From: an uncultured beta proteobacterium
GTDB lineage: Bacteria; Pseudomonadota; Gammaproteobacteria; Burkholderiales; Burkholderiaceae_C
Length of the DNA: 38,185 bases
NCBI GenBank assembly: GCA_903897925.1
Contig: CAIUDG010000113.1
Span: 1-38,185 of the forward strand
Direction of reading: 5' to 3'
Shown here: positions 22,904 through 32,151 of the stretch, in pieces
Layout of the letters: each line of letters starts with the position of its first letter
Numbering within the stretch: position 1 is the stretch's first letter
The notes under the pieces: generated by a model
Told to the model about the DNA's origin: nothing
Databases searched by the model: none
Seen by the model: the letters and a program-made list of their open reading frames with translations, nothing else
Position numbers and translations under genes: made by a program

Positions 22904-24574
22904 CTATTCTACGGCGCCGGCTGCGTGGTTCAGGGCTTGTGCGATGCCGCTGGGCAGGTCCGGGCAGATTTGTTCCGCGCCGACGGCTTCCAGGAAGCCA
23001 CAGCGGCGCGCAATGTCGAGTGGCTGGAAGGCCAGGCCACAGATGACCAGATGCACGCCGTTTTTGCGGCAGCTGCGCACCAGGTCATTCAGGCTGTCGG
23101 CGCCGCTGGAGTCGACATAAATCACGTTTTTCAGGTCCAGCACCAGCACTTTCTCTGGCAGGTGGTCTTGCAGGTCTTCAATCAGCTTGACGGCACCAAA
23201 GAACAGCGCGCCATAGAGCCGGTGCGCCTGCACCTGCCCGGTAACGGCGCCGAGTTCGGGAAATTCGTGGGCGCCCATTTCCTCACCGCGCGACAGGCTG
23301 GAGATGCGGTAAATGAAGGTGATGCAGGCCGCCACCAGGCCGACTTCGACGGCTACCGTCAGGTCGAACACCACGGTCAGGAAGAACACCGAGAGCAGGG
23401 TCGCGCGGTAGGGCAGGCGGTAGTTGCGCAGGTGCGAGAACTCGCGCCATTCGCCCATGTTCCAGGCCACGAACATCAGGATCGCGGCCATGGTTGCCAA
23501 CGGAATGTTCTGTGCCAGCGGTGCTGCCAACAGCACCACCAGCAGCAGTGTGACGGCATGGACCATGCCGGCGACTGGTGAGGTGGCGCCGCTCTTGCAG
23601 TTGGTGACGGTGCGGGCAATGGTGCCGGTGGCTGGCATGCCGCCGAAAAACGGCGTGATGAAGTTGGCAATGCCTTGCGCCATCAGTTCCTGGTTCGGGT
23701 CGTGGCGGTCGTCAATCATGCCGTCGGCGACGCGCGCGCAGAGCAGCGATTCAATCGCGCCCAGCATTGCCAGGGTGGTTGCCGGAATGAACAGGAAGCG
23801 GGCGGTTTCCCAGGAAAAATCGGGCCAGACCAGCCCCGGCAGCGCCGACGGAATGCCGCCGAACTTGGTGCCTATGGTTTGCACCGGCAGCTTCAGCAGC
23901 GCTACCGCCGCAGTGGCCAGCACCAGTGCCAGCACCGAGCCCGGCATCAGGGCCACGGTGGCGCCCCAGCGGTTGTCCTTGAGCAGGCGCGGCAGCACAA
24001 ACTGCCAGGCCAGGATCAGGGCCAGTGAGGCCAGCGCCAGCGCTGTGGTGGTCGGGTCCAGGGTCGGCAGGGCGGCGCTCAGCGCCTGCGTCATGCCAAA
24101 GAAGTTGGCCGGCAGGTTGTGCACCTGCAGGCCGAGAAAGTCTTTCACCTGCGACAGCGCAATCAGCACGGCAATGCCGTTGGTGAAGCCAATGATCACC
24201 GCCACCGGGATGAAGCGCACCAGCGTGCCCATCTTGAACACGCCCATGGCAAACAGCAGGACGCCGGACATGGCCGTGGCCAGAATCAGGTTGGCCAGCC
24301 CGTAGCGCTCAACAATGCCGTAGACGATGACGATAAAGGCCCCCGCCGGGCCGCCAATCTGGACCCGGCTGCCGCCGAGCGCCGAAATCAGGAAGCCGGC
24401 AATGATGGCGGTGAACAGGCCGGCTTCCGGCTTGAGGCCGCTGGCGATGGCGAAGGCCATGGCCAGTGGCAAGGCCACCACCCCGACGGTCAGGCCGGCG
24501 CCGACGTCTTTGGCAAAACGCTGGCGGTCGTAGTTCTGCAGGGATTGCAGCAGTCGGGGCTGGAAGGCGAACAT
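22904..24574 (-). CDS. SulP family anion transporter with STAS domain
   Basis: A 556-residue inner-membrane protein with about ten to fourteen hydrophobic segments between residues 25 and 430, including GLTVGVVALPLAMAFAIASG and the PAGAFIVIVYGIV segment, then a cytoplasmic STAS domain (about 440-550; DLKNVIYVDSSGADSL). SulP proteins carry sulfate, bicarbonate, dicarboxylates or other anions; the substrate cannot be read from sequence. The start is the ATG at 24574, two bases after the metG stop; a TTG two codons earlier overlaps metG. Coupling to metG is likely. Confidence 0.9.
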   Translation of the reverse strand: MFAFQPRLLQSLQNYDRQRFAKDVGAGLTVGVVALPLAMAFAIASGLKPEAGLFTAIIAGFLISALGGSRVQIGGPAGAFIVIVYGIVERYGLANLILATAMSGVLLFAMGVFKMGTLVRFIPVAVIIGFTNGIAVLIALSQVKDFLGLQVHNLPANFFGMTQALSAALPTLDPTTTALALASLALILAWQFVLPRLLKDNRWGATVALMPGSVLALVLATAAVALLKLPVQTIGTKFGGIPSALPGLVWPDFSWETARFLFIPATTLAMLGAIESLLCARVADGMIDDRHDPNQELMAQGIANFITPFFGGMPATGTIARTVTNCKSGATSPVAGMVHAVTLLLVVLLAAPLAQNIPLATMAAILMFVAWNMGEWREFSHLRNYRLPYRATLLSVFFLTVVFDLTVAVEVGLVAACITFIYRISSLSRGEEMGAHEFPELGAVTGQVQAHRLYGALFFGAVKLIEDLQDHLPEKVLVLDLKNVIYVDSSGADSLNDLVRSCRKNGVHLVICGLAFQPLDIARRCGFLEAVGAEQICPDLPSGIAQALNHAAGAVE

Positions 24575-24576
24575 GG

Positions 24577-26637
24577 TCAATGGATCCGCATGCCAGGCTG
24601 GGCGCCGGGCCAGGGGTGGAGGATGTAAATACCCGGTTCGGCCTTTTCGTCGGCGTGGCTGGCGGCCAGCACCATGCCTTCGGAGACGCCGAATTTCATT
24701 TTGCGCGGCGCCAGGTTGGCCACCAGCACGGTCAGCTGGCCGACCAGCTGTTCGGGCTGGTACATGCTGGCGATGCCGCTAAAGACATTGCGCAGGCGGC
24801 CTTCACCGGCGTCCAGGCTGAGTTGCAGCAGCTTGGTCGAGCCGGGCACCGCGTTGCAGGCGACGATCTTGGCGATGCGCAGATCGATCTTGGCGAAATC
24901 GTCGATCGAAATGGTTTCGGCAATGGCTTCGCCGCCGGGCAGCACGGCTTGCACCACTTCGGCGGGTGCTTCAAACAGGGCCTCGAGCTGCTTCGGGTCA
25001 ACCCGCTGCATCAGGTGCTGGTAAGGCGCGATGGCCAGCACGTTGCGCTCGACGTTCCAGTCGTTCATGGGAATGCCGGCAAATTCCTGTACCGCCTGGG
25101 CCAGTTGCGGCAGCACCGGCGCCAGGTAGCGGCTCAGCACCACAAAGCTGTTTACCAGCACCGAGCAGACCTGGTGCAGGGCCTGGTTGTTGGCGCTGTC
25201 CTTGGCCAGGTCCCAGGGTTTGTGCTGGTCGACATAGGCATTCACCTGGTCGGCCAGCAGCATGATTTCGCGCGTGGCCTTGCCGAATTCACGGTGTTCA
25301 TAGAGCTGGGCCATAGGGCCGGCGGCGGCGCGCATGGTGGCCAGCAGGGCGCTGCCCTGGTCGCCGAATTCGCTGCACAGCTGGCCCTCGAAGCGCTTGC
25401 TCAGGAAGCCGGCGGCACGTGATGCAATGTTGACGAATTTGCCGATCAGGTCGCTGTTGACGCGCGCCATGAAGTCGTCGGCGTTGAAATCGATGTCCTC
25501 GTTGCGCGCCGACAGCTTGGCCGCCAGGTAGTAGCGCAGCCATTCGGGGTTCATGCCCAGGCGCAGGTATTTCAGCGGGTCCAGGCCGGTGCCCCGGCTT
25601 TTGCTCATTTTTTCACCGTTGTTGACGGTCAGGAAGCCGTGCACAAACACGTTGTTCGGTGCCTTGCGGCCGCTGAAGTGCAGCATGGCCGGCCAGAACA
25701 GGGTGTGGAACGTGACGATGTCCTTGCCGATGAAGTGGTACTGCTCAAGCGCCGGGTTGGCCATGTAGGCCTGGTAGTCCTGGCCGCGCCGGTCGAGCAG
25801 GTTCTTCAGCGAGGCCAGGTAGCCGATCGGGGCGTCCAGCCAGACGTAGAAATATTTGCCCGGAGCGTCCGGAATTTCAATGCCGAAGTAAGGCGCGTCG
25901 CGGCTGATGTCCCAGTCGCCCAGGCCTTCGCTGGTGCTGCCGTCCGGGTTGCTGCGCACGCTGAACCATTCTTTGATCTTGTTGGCCACTTCGGGCTGCA
26001 GTTTGCCGTCCTGGGTCCAGTGTTCCAGAAAGGCCACGCAGCGCGGGTCGGACAGTTTGAAGAAGAAGTGTTCCGAACTCTTGAGCTCAGGCTTGACGCC
26101 GGACAGTGCCGAATAGGGCTGGATCAGGTCGGTCGGGGCGTACACCGTGCCGCAGACTTCGCAGTTGTCGCCGTATTGGTCCTTGGCGTGGCACTTGGGG
26201 CACTCGCCTTTGATGAAGCGGTCGGGCAGGAACATGTTCTTCTCGGGGTCGAAGAATTGTTCGATGGTCTTGCGTTCGATCAGCGAGCCGTCGGCGCGGT
26301 CGCGCAGGTCGCGGTAGATCTGGCGCGCCAGTTCGTGGTTTTCCGCGCCGTCGGTGCTGTGCCAGTTGTCAAAGCTGATGTGAAAGCCGTCCAGGTACTG
26401 CTTGCGTCCGGCAGCGATGTTGGCGACGAATTGTTGCGGCGTGACACCGGCTTTTTCGGCGGCAATCATGATCGGCGCGCCATGCGTGTCGTCGGCACCG
26501 CAGAAATTGACGGCGTGGCCCTGCATGCGCTGGAAGCGGACCCAGATATCGGCCTGGATGTATTCCATGATGTGGCCGATGTGGAAGTTTCCGTTGGCGT
26601 AGGGCAGGGCGGTGGTGACGAAGAGTTGGCGGGACAT
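24577..26637 (-). CDS. metG: Methionyl-tRNA synthetase
   Basis: A 686-residue class I synthetase charging tRNA-Met. The HIGH motif is [12 protein letters not shown] (12-23). The zinc knuckle uses Cys146, Cys149, Cys159 and Cys162. KMSKS is at 343-347. A C-terminal tRNA-binding EMAP-like domain starts at [13 protein letters not shown] (about 580), giving the dimeric long form. The start chosen is [16 protein letters not shown] at 26637; the 27 upstream in-frame codons overlap a tandem repeat and lack family similarity. Confidence 0.97.
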   Translation of the reverse strand: MSRQLFVTTALPYANGNFHIGHIMEYIQADIWVRFQRMQGHAVNFCGADDTHGAPIMIAAEKAGVTPQQFVANIAAGRKQYLDGFHISFDNWHSTDGAENHELARQIYRDLRDRADGSLIERKTIEQFFDPEKNMFLPDRFIKGECPKCHAKDQYGDNCEVCGTVYAPTDLIQPYSALSGVKPELKSSEHFFFKLSDPRCVAFLEHWTQDGKLQPEVANKIKEWFSVRSNPDGSTSEGLGDWDISRDAPYFGIEIPDAPGKYFYVWLDAPIGYLASLKNLLDRRGQDYQAYMANPALEQYHFIGKDIVTFHTLFWPAMLHFSGRKAPNNVFVHGFLTVNNGEKMSKSRGTGLDPLKYLRLGMNPEWLRYYLAAKLSARNEDIDFNADDFMARVNSDLIGKFVNIASRAAGFLSKRFEGQLCSEFGDQGSALLATMRAAAGPMAQLYEHREFGKATREIMLLADQVNAYVDQHKPWDLAKDSANNQALHQVCSVLVNSFVVLSRYLAPVLPQLAQAVQEFAGIPMNDWNVERNVLAIAPYQHLMQRVDPKQLEALFEAPAEVVQAVLPGGEAIAETISIDDFAKIDLRIAKIVACNAVPGSTKLLQLSLDAGEGRLRNVFSGIASMYQPEQLVGQLTVLVANLAPRKMKFGVSEGMVLAASHADEKAEPGIYILHPWPGAQPGMRIH

Positions 26638-26695
26638 GGGCGGGCAGGCGATAGGCAGACGGTGGACGGAAGCGCTGATTTTAGACGGCCCGCGG

Positions 26696-26739
26696 GGCGG
26701 CTTCGGCACAAGTCGCAAGGCGGCTTCGGCACAAGTCGC
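26696..26739. repeat. Tandem 21-bp direct repeat upstream of metG
   Basis: Two exact copies of a 21-base unit (26696-26716 and 26719-26739; core GGCTTCGGCACAAGTCGC), separated by AA, giving a period of 23. They fill much of the gap between the stop of the patatin gene (26741-26743) and the metG start (26637). Function unknown: it may be a recent duplication, a regulator site, or part of the patatin mRNA end. Confidence 0.9.
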
Positions 26740-26740
26740 G

Positions 26741-28036
26741 CTAACGCAGTCGCAGCGGGTCGGTGCGGCGTTCGGGTCCGCTGTGGCGGGTGTTGCCCTG
26801 TGGCAGGGTTTTCGGGTCGGACCAGCGGAAGAAGCGGCACACTTCGGCGCGCTGGCGCTGGGCGTCGGCGTAGCCCAATGCCATCAGTTCTTGCGTGTAG
26901 CCGCTTTCGAACAGCAGGTAACTGGCCAGTGCGGCGCCCTTGTAGTCGGCGCGTGCGGTAGAGACGCCGACGCCTCCGAGCATGGTGCGTACCGCGTGCG
27001 GCAACTCGCCGATGTGGCGTGCCGCTACCGCGTCCAGGCGCTGGCTCGGTGCAATCAGCAGAATTTCCACTGGCCGCAGGGCGCTGGCCGAGCGCAGCTC
27101 GGGCGGCACCAGTTCCAGTGTGTGGTTGATGCGGCGCACGCGCTCTACGTCAACCGCCAGGGAATCGAGAAAAATGTTGGACAGCGCGTGGCCGGCGATC
27201 TGGGCAATGCTCGGGTAGGCGCCGTTGCTGGGCAGCGGGGCTTCGTTTTTGGGCTCGTGCATGCGCCCGGCACCGACCACCAGAATGCGTTCGGCGCCGA
27301 GGTGGATGGCTGGTGCCACTGGGGCACTCTGGCGCATCGAGCCGTCGCCGAAATATTCGGTGTGGTCGCCGACCTGCAGCTGGGTGGCTGGAAACACGAA
27401 GGGAATCGCGCTGGAGGCCAGCAGGTGGGCGTGGGTGATGTGGTCGCGCACCGCCAGGCGGTGGCTGCGCAGCCAGGGCTGCAGGCGTTTGTCACCCTCA
27501 AAAAACGTGACGTGGTCGCCGCTGCTGTAGCTGGAGGCGCTGACCGCCAGCGCGTGCATGTGGCCGTGCCGGATCAGCGAGGGCAGGCGCTCCAGCGGCA
27601 CCAGGCGCTGGATCAGTTCGCCCAGCGGGCTGTTGTCGAGCAAGGAGCGCGGCTTGATGCGGCGAATCTTGGCCAGAATCCAGCCCAGCGACAGCAAGGT
27701 CATCCAGGTGGCGCCCGAGCGCAGCATGCTGAGGTGGTCAGCGCGGTAGATGGCGTCGGCGTGAAAGCCGCTCCAGGTGTTGGCGATCAGGCGCACGGCG
27801 GCGTCGAAGTTGTCGGCGCCGCAGGCCAGGGCCGAGGCGTTGATGGCACCGGCCGAGGTGCCGACAATGATCGGAAACGGGTTGCCCTGGTCGCCGGCGC
27901 CGCACTCCAGGCGGATGTCGGCAATCGCCTGCAACACCCCCACCTGGTAGGCCGCGCGCGCGCCGCCGCCGGTTAGCAGCAGCCCGGTGCGCTGCACTGC
28001 GCTGGCTTTGGCAAGAGGGCGTTTCATGCTTGCCAT
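26741..28036 (-). CDS. Patatin-like phospholipase family protein
   Basis: A 431-residue patatin-fold lipid acyl hydrolase. The oxyanion loop is [12 protein letters not shown] (22-33), the nucleophile elbow is GTSAG with Ser61, and the dyad partner is Asp231 in FGDGSM; the catalytic dyad is therefore complete. No signal peptide is seen. A hydrophobic stretch at about 110-122 may associate with membrane. The C-terminal 30 residues are polar and basic. Either the ATG at 28036 or one three codons later (28027) could be the start. Substrate unknown. It stands between metG and the divergent apbC. Confidence 0.88.
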   Translation of the reverse strand: MASMKRPLAKASAVQRTGLLLTGGGARAAYQVGVLQAIADIRLECGAGDQGNPFPIIVGTSAGAINASALACGADNFDAAVRLIANTWSGFHADAIYRADHLSMLRSGATWMTLLSLGWILAKIRRIKPRSLLDNSPLGELIQRLVPLERLPSLIRHGHMHALAVSASSYSSGDHVTFFEGDKRLQPWLRSHRLAVRDHITHAHLLASSAIPFVFPATQLQVGDHTEYFGDGSMRQSAPVAPAIHLGAERILVVGAGRMHEPKNEAPLPSNGAYPSIAQIAGHALSNIFLDSLAVDVERVRRINHTLELVPPELRSASALRPVEILLIAPSQRLDAVAARHIGELPHAVRTMLGGVGVSTARADYKGAALASYLLFESGYTQELMALGYADAQRQRAEVCRFFRWSDPKTLPQGNTRHSGPERRTDPLRLR

Positions 28037-28176
28037 TATGGAACTGCCGGGGCGTGCCAGGCGGCTTATTCATGGCGTATTGAAGCAGGGTAAACACTCG
28101 GTCGCTGCAACTTTCAACCTTGCGCGCCTGGGTCTGTTGCGGCTTCGCTAGACTCGGGGTCCTCAAGGAGCATCCC

Positions 28177-29268
28177 ATGGCAGTTAGTGAGCAGGCAATC
28201 CTCAACGCGCTGGCGCGCGTTATCGACCCCAATACGGGCAAAGATTTTGTATCCGGCAAGTGCATCAAAGACTTGCTGGTTCAGGGCGGCAAGGTCCGCC
28301 TGACGCTGGAACTGGGCTACCCGGCACAAAGCCAGCTGGCTACCTTCGTCAGCGCGCTGCAAGACGCCGCCGGCAGCGTGGCCGGCGTCAGCGAAGTGCA
28401 GGTGCAAGCGCGCCTGAATGTCGCTGCCCATGCGGTGCAGCGCGGTGTGCAGTTGTTGCCGGGCGTGAAAAATATTGTGGCGGTGGCGTCTGGCAAGGGC
28501 GGGGTCGGCAAGAGCACCACGGCGGCCAATCTGGCGCTGGCGCTGGCGGCCGAAGGCGCCAGCGTTGGCTTGCTGGACGCCGATATCTACGGTCCAAGCC
28601 AACCGACCATGATGGGCATTAGCGGGCGGCCCGACTCCGAAGACGGCAAAACCATGGAGCCAATGCGCAACCATGGCGTGCAGGTGATGTCGATCGGCTT
28701 TCTGGTGGAGCCGGACCAGGCCATGATCTGGCGCGGTCCCATGGCGACCCAGGCACTGGAGCAGCTGTTGCGCCAAACCCACTGGAAAGACCTGGACTAC
28801 CTGATCGTCGACATGCCGCCGGGCACCGGCGACATTCAGCTGACGCTGAGCCAGCGCGTGCCCATGACTGGCGCGGTGGTGGTCACCACGCCACAGGACA
28901 TCGCCCTGCTGGACGCGCGCAAGGGCATCAAGATGTTTGAAAAAGTCGGCGTTCCGGTACTGGGCATTGTGGAAAACATGGCGGTGCACATTTGCCGCCA
29001 GTGCGGCCATGCCGAGCACATTTTTGGCGCCGACGGCGGCAAGTCCATGGCCACCGAATTCGGCCTGGAATACCTGGGTGCGCTGCCGCTGGACATGCAG
29101 ATCCGGATTCAGGCCGATGGCGGCCAGCCGAGCGTGGTGGCCGATCCCGAGGGCGAAGTGGCGGGCATTTACAAGGCCGTGGCGCGCCGCGTGGCACTGG
29201 CGATTGCCGCCAAGAACAAGGATTTTTCCAGCAAGTTCCCGACCATTACCATCAGCAAGAACACCTGA
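28177..29268 (+). CDS. apbC: Iron-sulfur cluster carrier ApbC/Mrp
   Basis: A 363-residue P-loop ATPase that carries [4Fe-4S] clusters to target proteins. The N-terminal MIP18 (DUF59) domain spans about 1-80; the deviant Walker A is SGKGGVGKST (105-114); DADIYGPSQPTM follows; the cluster-binding CxxC is Cys273/Cys276 (ICRQCGH). The ATG at 28177 follows CAAGGAGCATCCC, a good ribosome site. Neighbouring metG is a common partner of apbC; here the patatin gene intervenes. It could supply clusters to the formate dehydrogenase downstream, by inference only. Confidence 0.95.
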   Translation: MAVSEQAILNALARVIDPNTGKDFVSGKCIKDLLVQGGKVRLTLELGYPAQSQLATFVSALQDAAGSVAGVSEVQVQARLNVAAHAVQRGVQLLPGVKNIVAVASGKGGVGKSTTAANLALALAAEGASVGLLDADIYGPSQPTMMGISGRPDSEDGKTMEPMRNHGVQVMSIGFLVEPDQAMIWRGPMATQALEQLLRQTHWKDLDYLIVDMPPGTGDIQLTLSQRVPMTGAVVVTTPQDIALLDARKGIKMFEKVGVPVLGIVENMAVHICRQCGHAEHIFGADGGKSMATEFGLEYLGALPLDMQIRIQADGGQPSVVADPEGEVAGIYKAVARRVALAIAAKNKDFSSKFPTITISKNT

Positions 29269-29386
29269 GCGCAGCGCCGCTATTGCGTAGAACCAGACAT
29301 TTTTTCATGCTGCTGGCGCGAACCCATGGTGACAATTGCGGCTACGCGCGTGGCATGGCTGCGGACTTTCGGACCCATTGGCAAGC

Positions 29387-30337
29387 ATGAACCTGTTGTC
29401 TTCATTGCGTTACCTCGTTGCCTTGCAGGAGCACAAGCACTTTGGCCGCGCCGCAGTGGCCTGCCACATCACGCAGCCGGCGCTGTCCAACGCGATCCGC
29501 GCCCTGGAGGGCGAACTGGGCGTGGTGATCGTCAAGCGCGACCGCAATTTTGTCGGCCTGACGCCTGAGGGTCAGCGCGTACTGGAGTCTGCGCACCTGA
29601 TGCTGCACGAAGCCACGGTGCTGCAGCAGGAGTTGAAAAGCCGGGTGCGCTTGCCGCGTGGCCCCTTGCGCATTGCCGCAGTGCCGACGGCGATTCCGAT
29701 TGCGGCGCGCTTCGCCGCTACCTTGCATGCGCGCCACAGTGGCATTCAGCCGGTGGTGCTGTCGCTCAGCTCCTCCGACCTGGAGCGCGGCCTGCATGAC
29801 CTGTCGATCGACATGGCGCTGGGCTACAGCGAGCGCATGCGTGTCGCCGACAGTGACAGCCGCCTGAAGGCCTGGCCGCAATACACCGAGCACTATTTCC
29901 TGCTGCGCCGCGCGGCGCAGCCCCACCCCAGCGGCTTGCAGATCGGTGCCGCCATGCCCTGGAAAGACCTGGCCCAGCTGCCGCTGTGTCTGCTGACGCC
30001 GGAAATGCACAACCGCACCATTGTCGATGCCGCCTTCACCACTGCCGGCGTGCGCGTGACACCGGCCATGGAGACTAATTCCATCATGACCATGATGCTG
30101 AGCGTGGTCGCCGGCACGGTCTGCAGCGTGTTGCCGGGCGCCCTGGTTGATACCGTGCGCGCCTACCGGGAGCTGGAAGCCCTGCCACTGGTGGGGCCGC
30201 AGGTGTACACCCGGATTGCCTTTATTTCCCACGCCCAGGCGCGTTCGTCGCAGGCACTGGAGGCCGGGCTGACGCTGGCACAGGATGCGGGCTGGCTGCG
30301 CGAGGCAGCCGCCCACAGTGGTTTGCTGATGGCGTGA
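29387..30337 (+). CDS. LysR-type regulator, probable regulator of the formate module
   Basis: A 316-residue LysR-type transcription factor. The winged helix-turn-helix occupies about 1-62 (YLVALQEHKHFGRAAVACHI, TQPALSNAIRALEGELGV, TPEG); the effector-binding domain follows from about 92. The start chosen is MNLLSSLRYLVAL at 29387; 17 upstream in-frame codons lack family similarity. It precedes, in the same direction, the carrier and formate dehydrogenase genes. A LysR-type protein (FdsR) controls fds genes in Cupriavidus, so an FdsR-like role is plausible but unproven. Co-directional rather than divergent placement is slightly unusual for the family. Confidence 0.9.
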   Translation: MNLLSSLRYLVALQEHKHFGRAAVACHITQPALSNAIRALEGELGVVIVKRDRNFVGLTPEGQRVLESAHLMLHEATVLQQELKSRVRLPRGPLRIAAVPTAIPIAARFAATLHARHSGIQPVVLSLSSSDLERGLHDLSIDMALGYSERMRVADSDSRLKAWPQYTEHYFLLRRAAQPHPSGLQIGAAMPWKDLAQLPLCLLTPEMHNRTIVDAAFTTAGVRVTPAMETNSIMTMMLSVVAGTVCSVLPGALVDTVRAYRELEALPLVGPQVYTRIAFISHAQARSSQALEAGLTLAQDAGWLREAAAHSGLLMA

Positions 30338-30349
30338 TTGCTGCAGCGC

Positions 30350-30373
30350 GGCATTTACTTTTTGAATAATGCC
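30350..30373. promoter_or_regulatory. Candidate LysR operator upstream of the carrier gene
   Basis: GGCATT (30350-30355) and AATGCC (30368-30373) form an inverted repeat with a 12-base spacer. Overlapping it, ATT-N9-AAT (30353-30367) fits the T-N11-A pattern of LysR-type sites. It lies about 100 bases before the carrier start, in the only sizeable gap of the formate module. A second short dyad, CCCCC/GGGGG, follows at about 30392-30411. No promoter could be fixed with confidence. Confidence 0.3.
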
Positions 30374-30472
30374 ATGCCTGAATGCAATTTGACCCCCTGT
30401 ATTACCTGGGGGCACACTGCGTCGGTAATTGGTTGGACGCTTGCTTAATAACGAATGATTACGGAGACATCC

Positions 30473-32116
30473 ATGGCAAATGCAACACCGGGTTTATTGG
30501 ACAAGGAACACATCATCGCGGGGCCGGGCTTTAACCGCTGGCTGGTGCCGCCGGCCGCGCTGGCAATCCATCTGTGCATTGGCATGGCCTATGGCTTTTC
30601 CGTGTTCTGGCTGCCGCTGTCGAAGGCGCTGGGTATCAAGGAGGCGATCAAGTGCGCACCCGATGTCGGCTTTTTCGGCCAGCTGTTCACCACCAGCTGT
30701 GACTGGCAGATTTCCACTCTGGGCTGGATGTACACGCTGTTTTTTGTGCTGCTGGGTTCCAGTGCCGCAATCTGGGGCGGCTGGCTCGAGCGCGTCGGTC
30801 CGCGCAAGGCCGGTGCGGTGGCAGCGGTGTGCTGGTGCGGCGGTATGCTGCTGTCGGCGCTGGGGGTGTATCTGCACCAGTTCTGGATCATGATTTTGGG
30901 CTCCGGGGTGATTGGCGGCATCGGGCTCGGGCTTGGCTATATCTCACCGGTGTCGACGCTGATTAAATGGTTTCCGGACCGGCGTGGCATGGCCACCGGC
31001 ATGGCCATCATGGGCTTTGGTGGCGGCGCCATGATCGGCTCGCCGCTGGCGGCTGACCTGATGAAATACTTTGCCAGTGCCACCGATGTGGGCGTGGCGC
31101 AGACCTTTGTCGTTATGGCGCTGGTGTATTTCGTGTTCATGATGGCCGGTGCCTTCGGCTACCGCGTACCGGAAACCGGCTGGGTGCCGGCCGGCTGGAC
31201 GCCGCCGGTGAGCAAGGAAAAGAACACCATGATCACGCCGCACCACGTGCATGTGAAAAAGGTCTGGGGCATTCCGCAGTTTTGGCTGATCTGGATGGTG
31301 CTTTGCATGAATGTGAGCGCCGGTATCGGTGTCATCGGCATGGCTTCGCCGATGCTGCAGGAAGTCTTCGGCGGCGCACTGATTGGCGTTGGCAAAAAAT
31401 TTGGTGAACTCGACAAGGCGCAGCTGGCGGCCATTGCCACGGTGGCGGCCGGCTTTACTGCGTTGCTGAGCCTGTTCAATATTGGCGGGCGCTTTTTCTG
31501 GGCCAGCCTGTCCGATCCGCTCGGCCGCAAGCTCACCTACATCGTGTTTTTTGTGCTTGGCGGCGCTTTGTATTTCAGTGTTCCGGGCAGTGCCGCAGCC
31601 GGCAGCATTGTGCTGTTTGTGTCGGCCTTCTGCGTCATTTTGAGCATGTATGGCGGCGGCTTTGCCACCGTGCCGGCCTATCTGGCCGATATTTTCGGCA
31701 CCCAGATGGTGGGTGCCATCCATGGCCGCCTGCTCACCGCCTGGGCCACGGCCGGCATTGTCGGCCCGGTGGTGGTGAATTACATGCGCGAGTACCAGCT
31801 TGGCATGGGGATCGCACGCGAGCAGGTCTACAACCAGACCATGTACATCCTGGTCGGCATGCTGGCCATTGGCCTGGTCTGCAACCTGTTGGTGCGACCG
31901 CTGGATGAAAAGTGGTTCATGACGGCCGACGAACTGGCCGAGGAAAAGCGCCTGGCACACGAACGTGCCTCGCGCCATGAGTTGCATCGCAGCGCCGGTG
32001 CGGCGGCCGATGCCGGCAGCCCCGTGGTGGTGGCCATTGCCTGGCTGGCCGTTGGCTTGCCACTGGTCTGGGGCATTTACCGCACCCTGCTCAGCGTGGC
32101 CAAGTTTTTCGGCTGA
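30473..32116 (+). CDS. OFA-family MFS transporter, oxalate/formate antiporter type
   Basis: A 547-residue major-facilitator carrier with about 12 or more membrane helices. AYGFSVFWLPL in the first helix, GGIGLGLGYISPVSTLIKWF and PDRRGMATGMAIMGFGGGA mark the oxalate/formate antiporter (OFA) family. The protein is longer than OxlT, with a central soluble loop around residues 230-265 and a final helix after residue 515. Start: ATG at 30473 with GGAG seven bases before; an ATG six codons upstream is possible. Immediately before the formate dehydrogenase genes, it probably moves formate, or exchanges oxalate and formate; the substrate is inferred from family and context. Confidence 0.88.
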   Translation: MANATPGLLDKEHIIAGPGFNRWLVPPAALAIHLCIGMAYGFSVFWLPLSKALGIKEAIKCAPDVGFFGQLFTTSCDWQISTLGWMYTLFFVLLGSSAAIWGGWLERVGPRKAGAVAAVCWCGGMLLSALGVYLHQFWIMILGSGVIGGIGLGLGYISPVSTLIKWFPDRRGMATGMAIMGFGGGAMIGSPLAADLMKYFASATDVGVAQTFVVMALVYFVFMMAGAFGYRVPETGWVPAGWTPPVSKEKNTMITPHHVHVKKVWGIPQFWLIWMVLCMNVSAGIGVIGMASPMLQEVFGGALIGVGKKFGELDKAQLAAIATVAAGFTALLSLFNIGGRFFWASLSDPLGRKLTYIVFFVLGGALYFSVPGSAAAGSIVLFVSAFCVILSMYGGGFATVPAYLADIFGTQMVGAIHGRLLTAWATAGIVGPVVVNYMREYQLGMGIAREQVYNQTMYILVGMLAIGLVCNLLVRPLDEKWFMTADELAEEKRLAHERASRHELHRSAGAAADAGSPVVVAIAWLAVGLPLVWGIYRTLLSVAKFFG

Positions 32117-32151
32117 TTTTTCCCCTTATCTTTTGTGTCGGACTCGCGCCC

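Noticed and set aside
30433..30444. Possible sigma-54 promoter (TTGGACGCTTGC) before the OFA carrier
   Set aside because: The GG and GC elements are only six bases apart; sigma-54 sites need ten.
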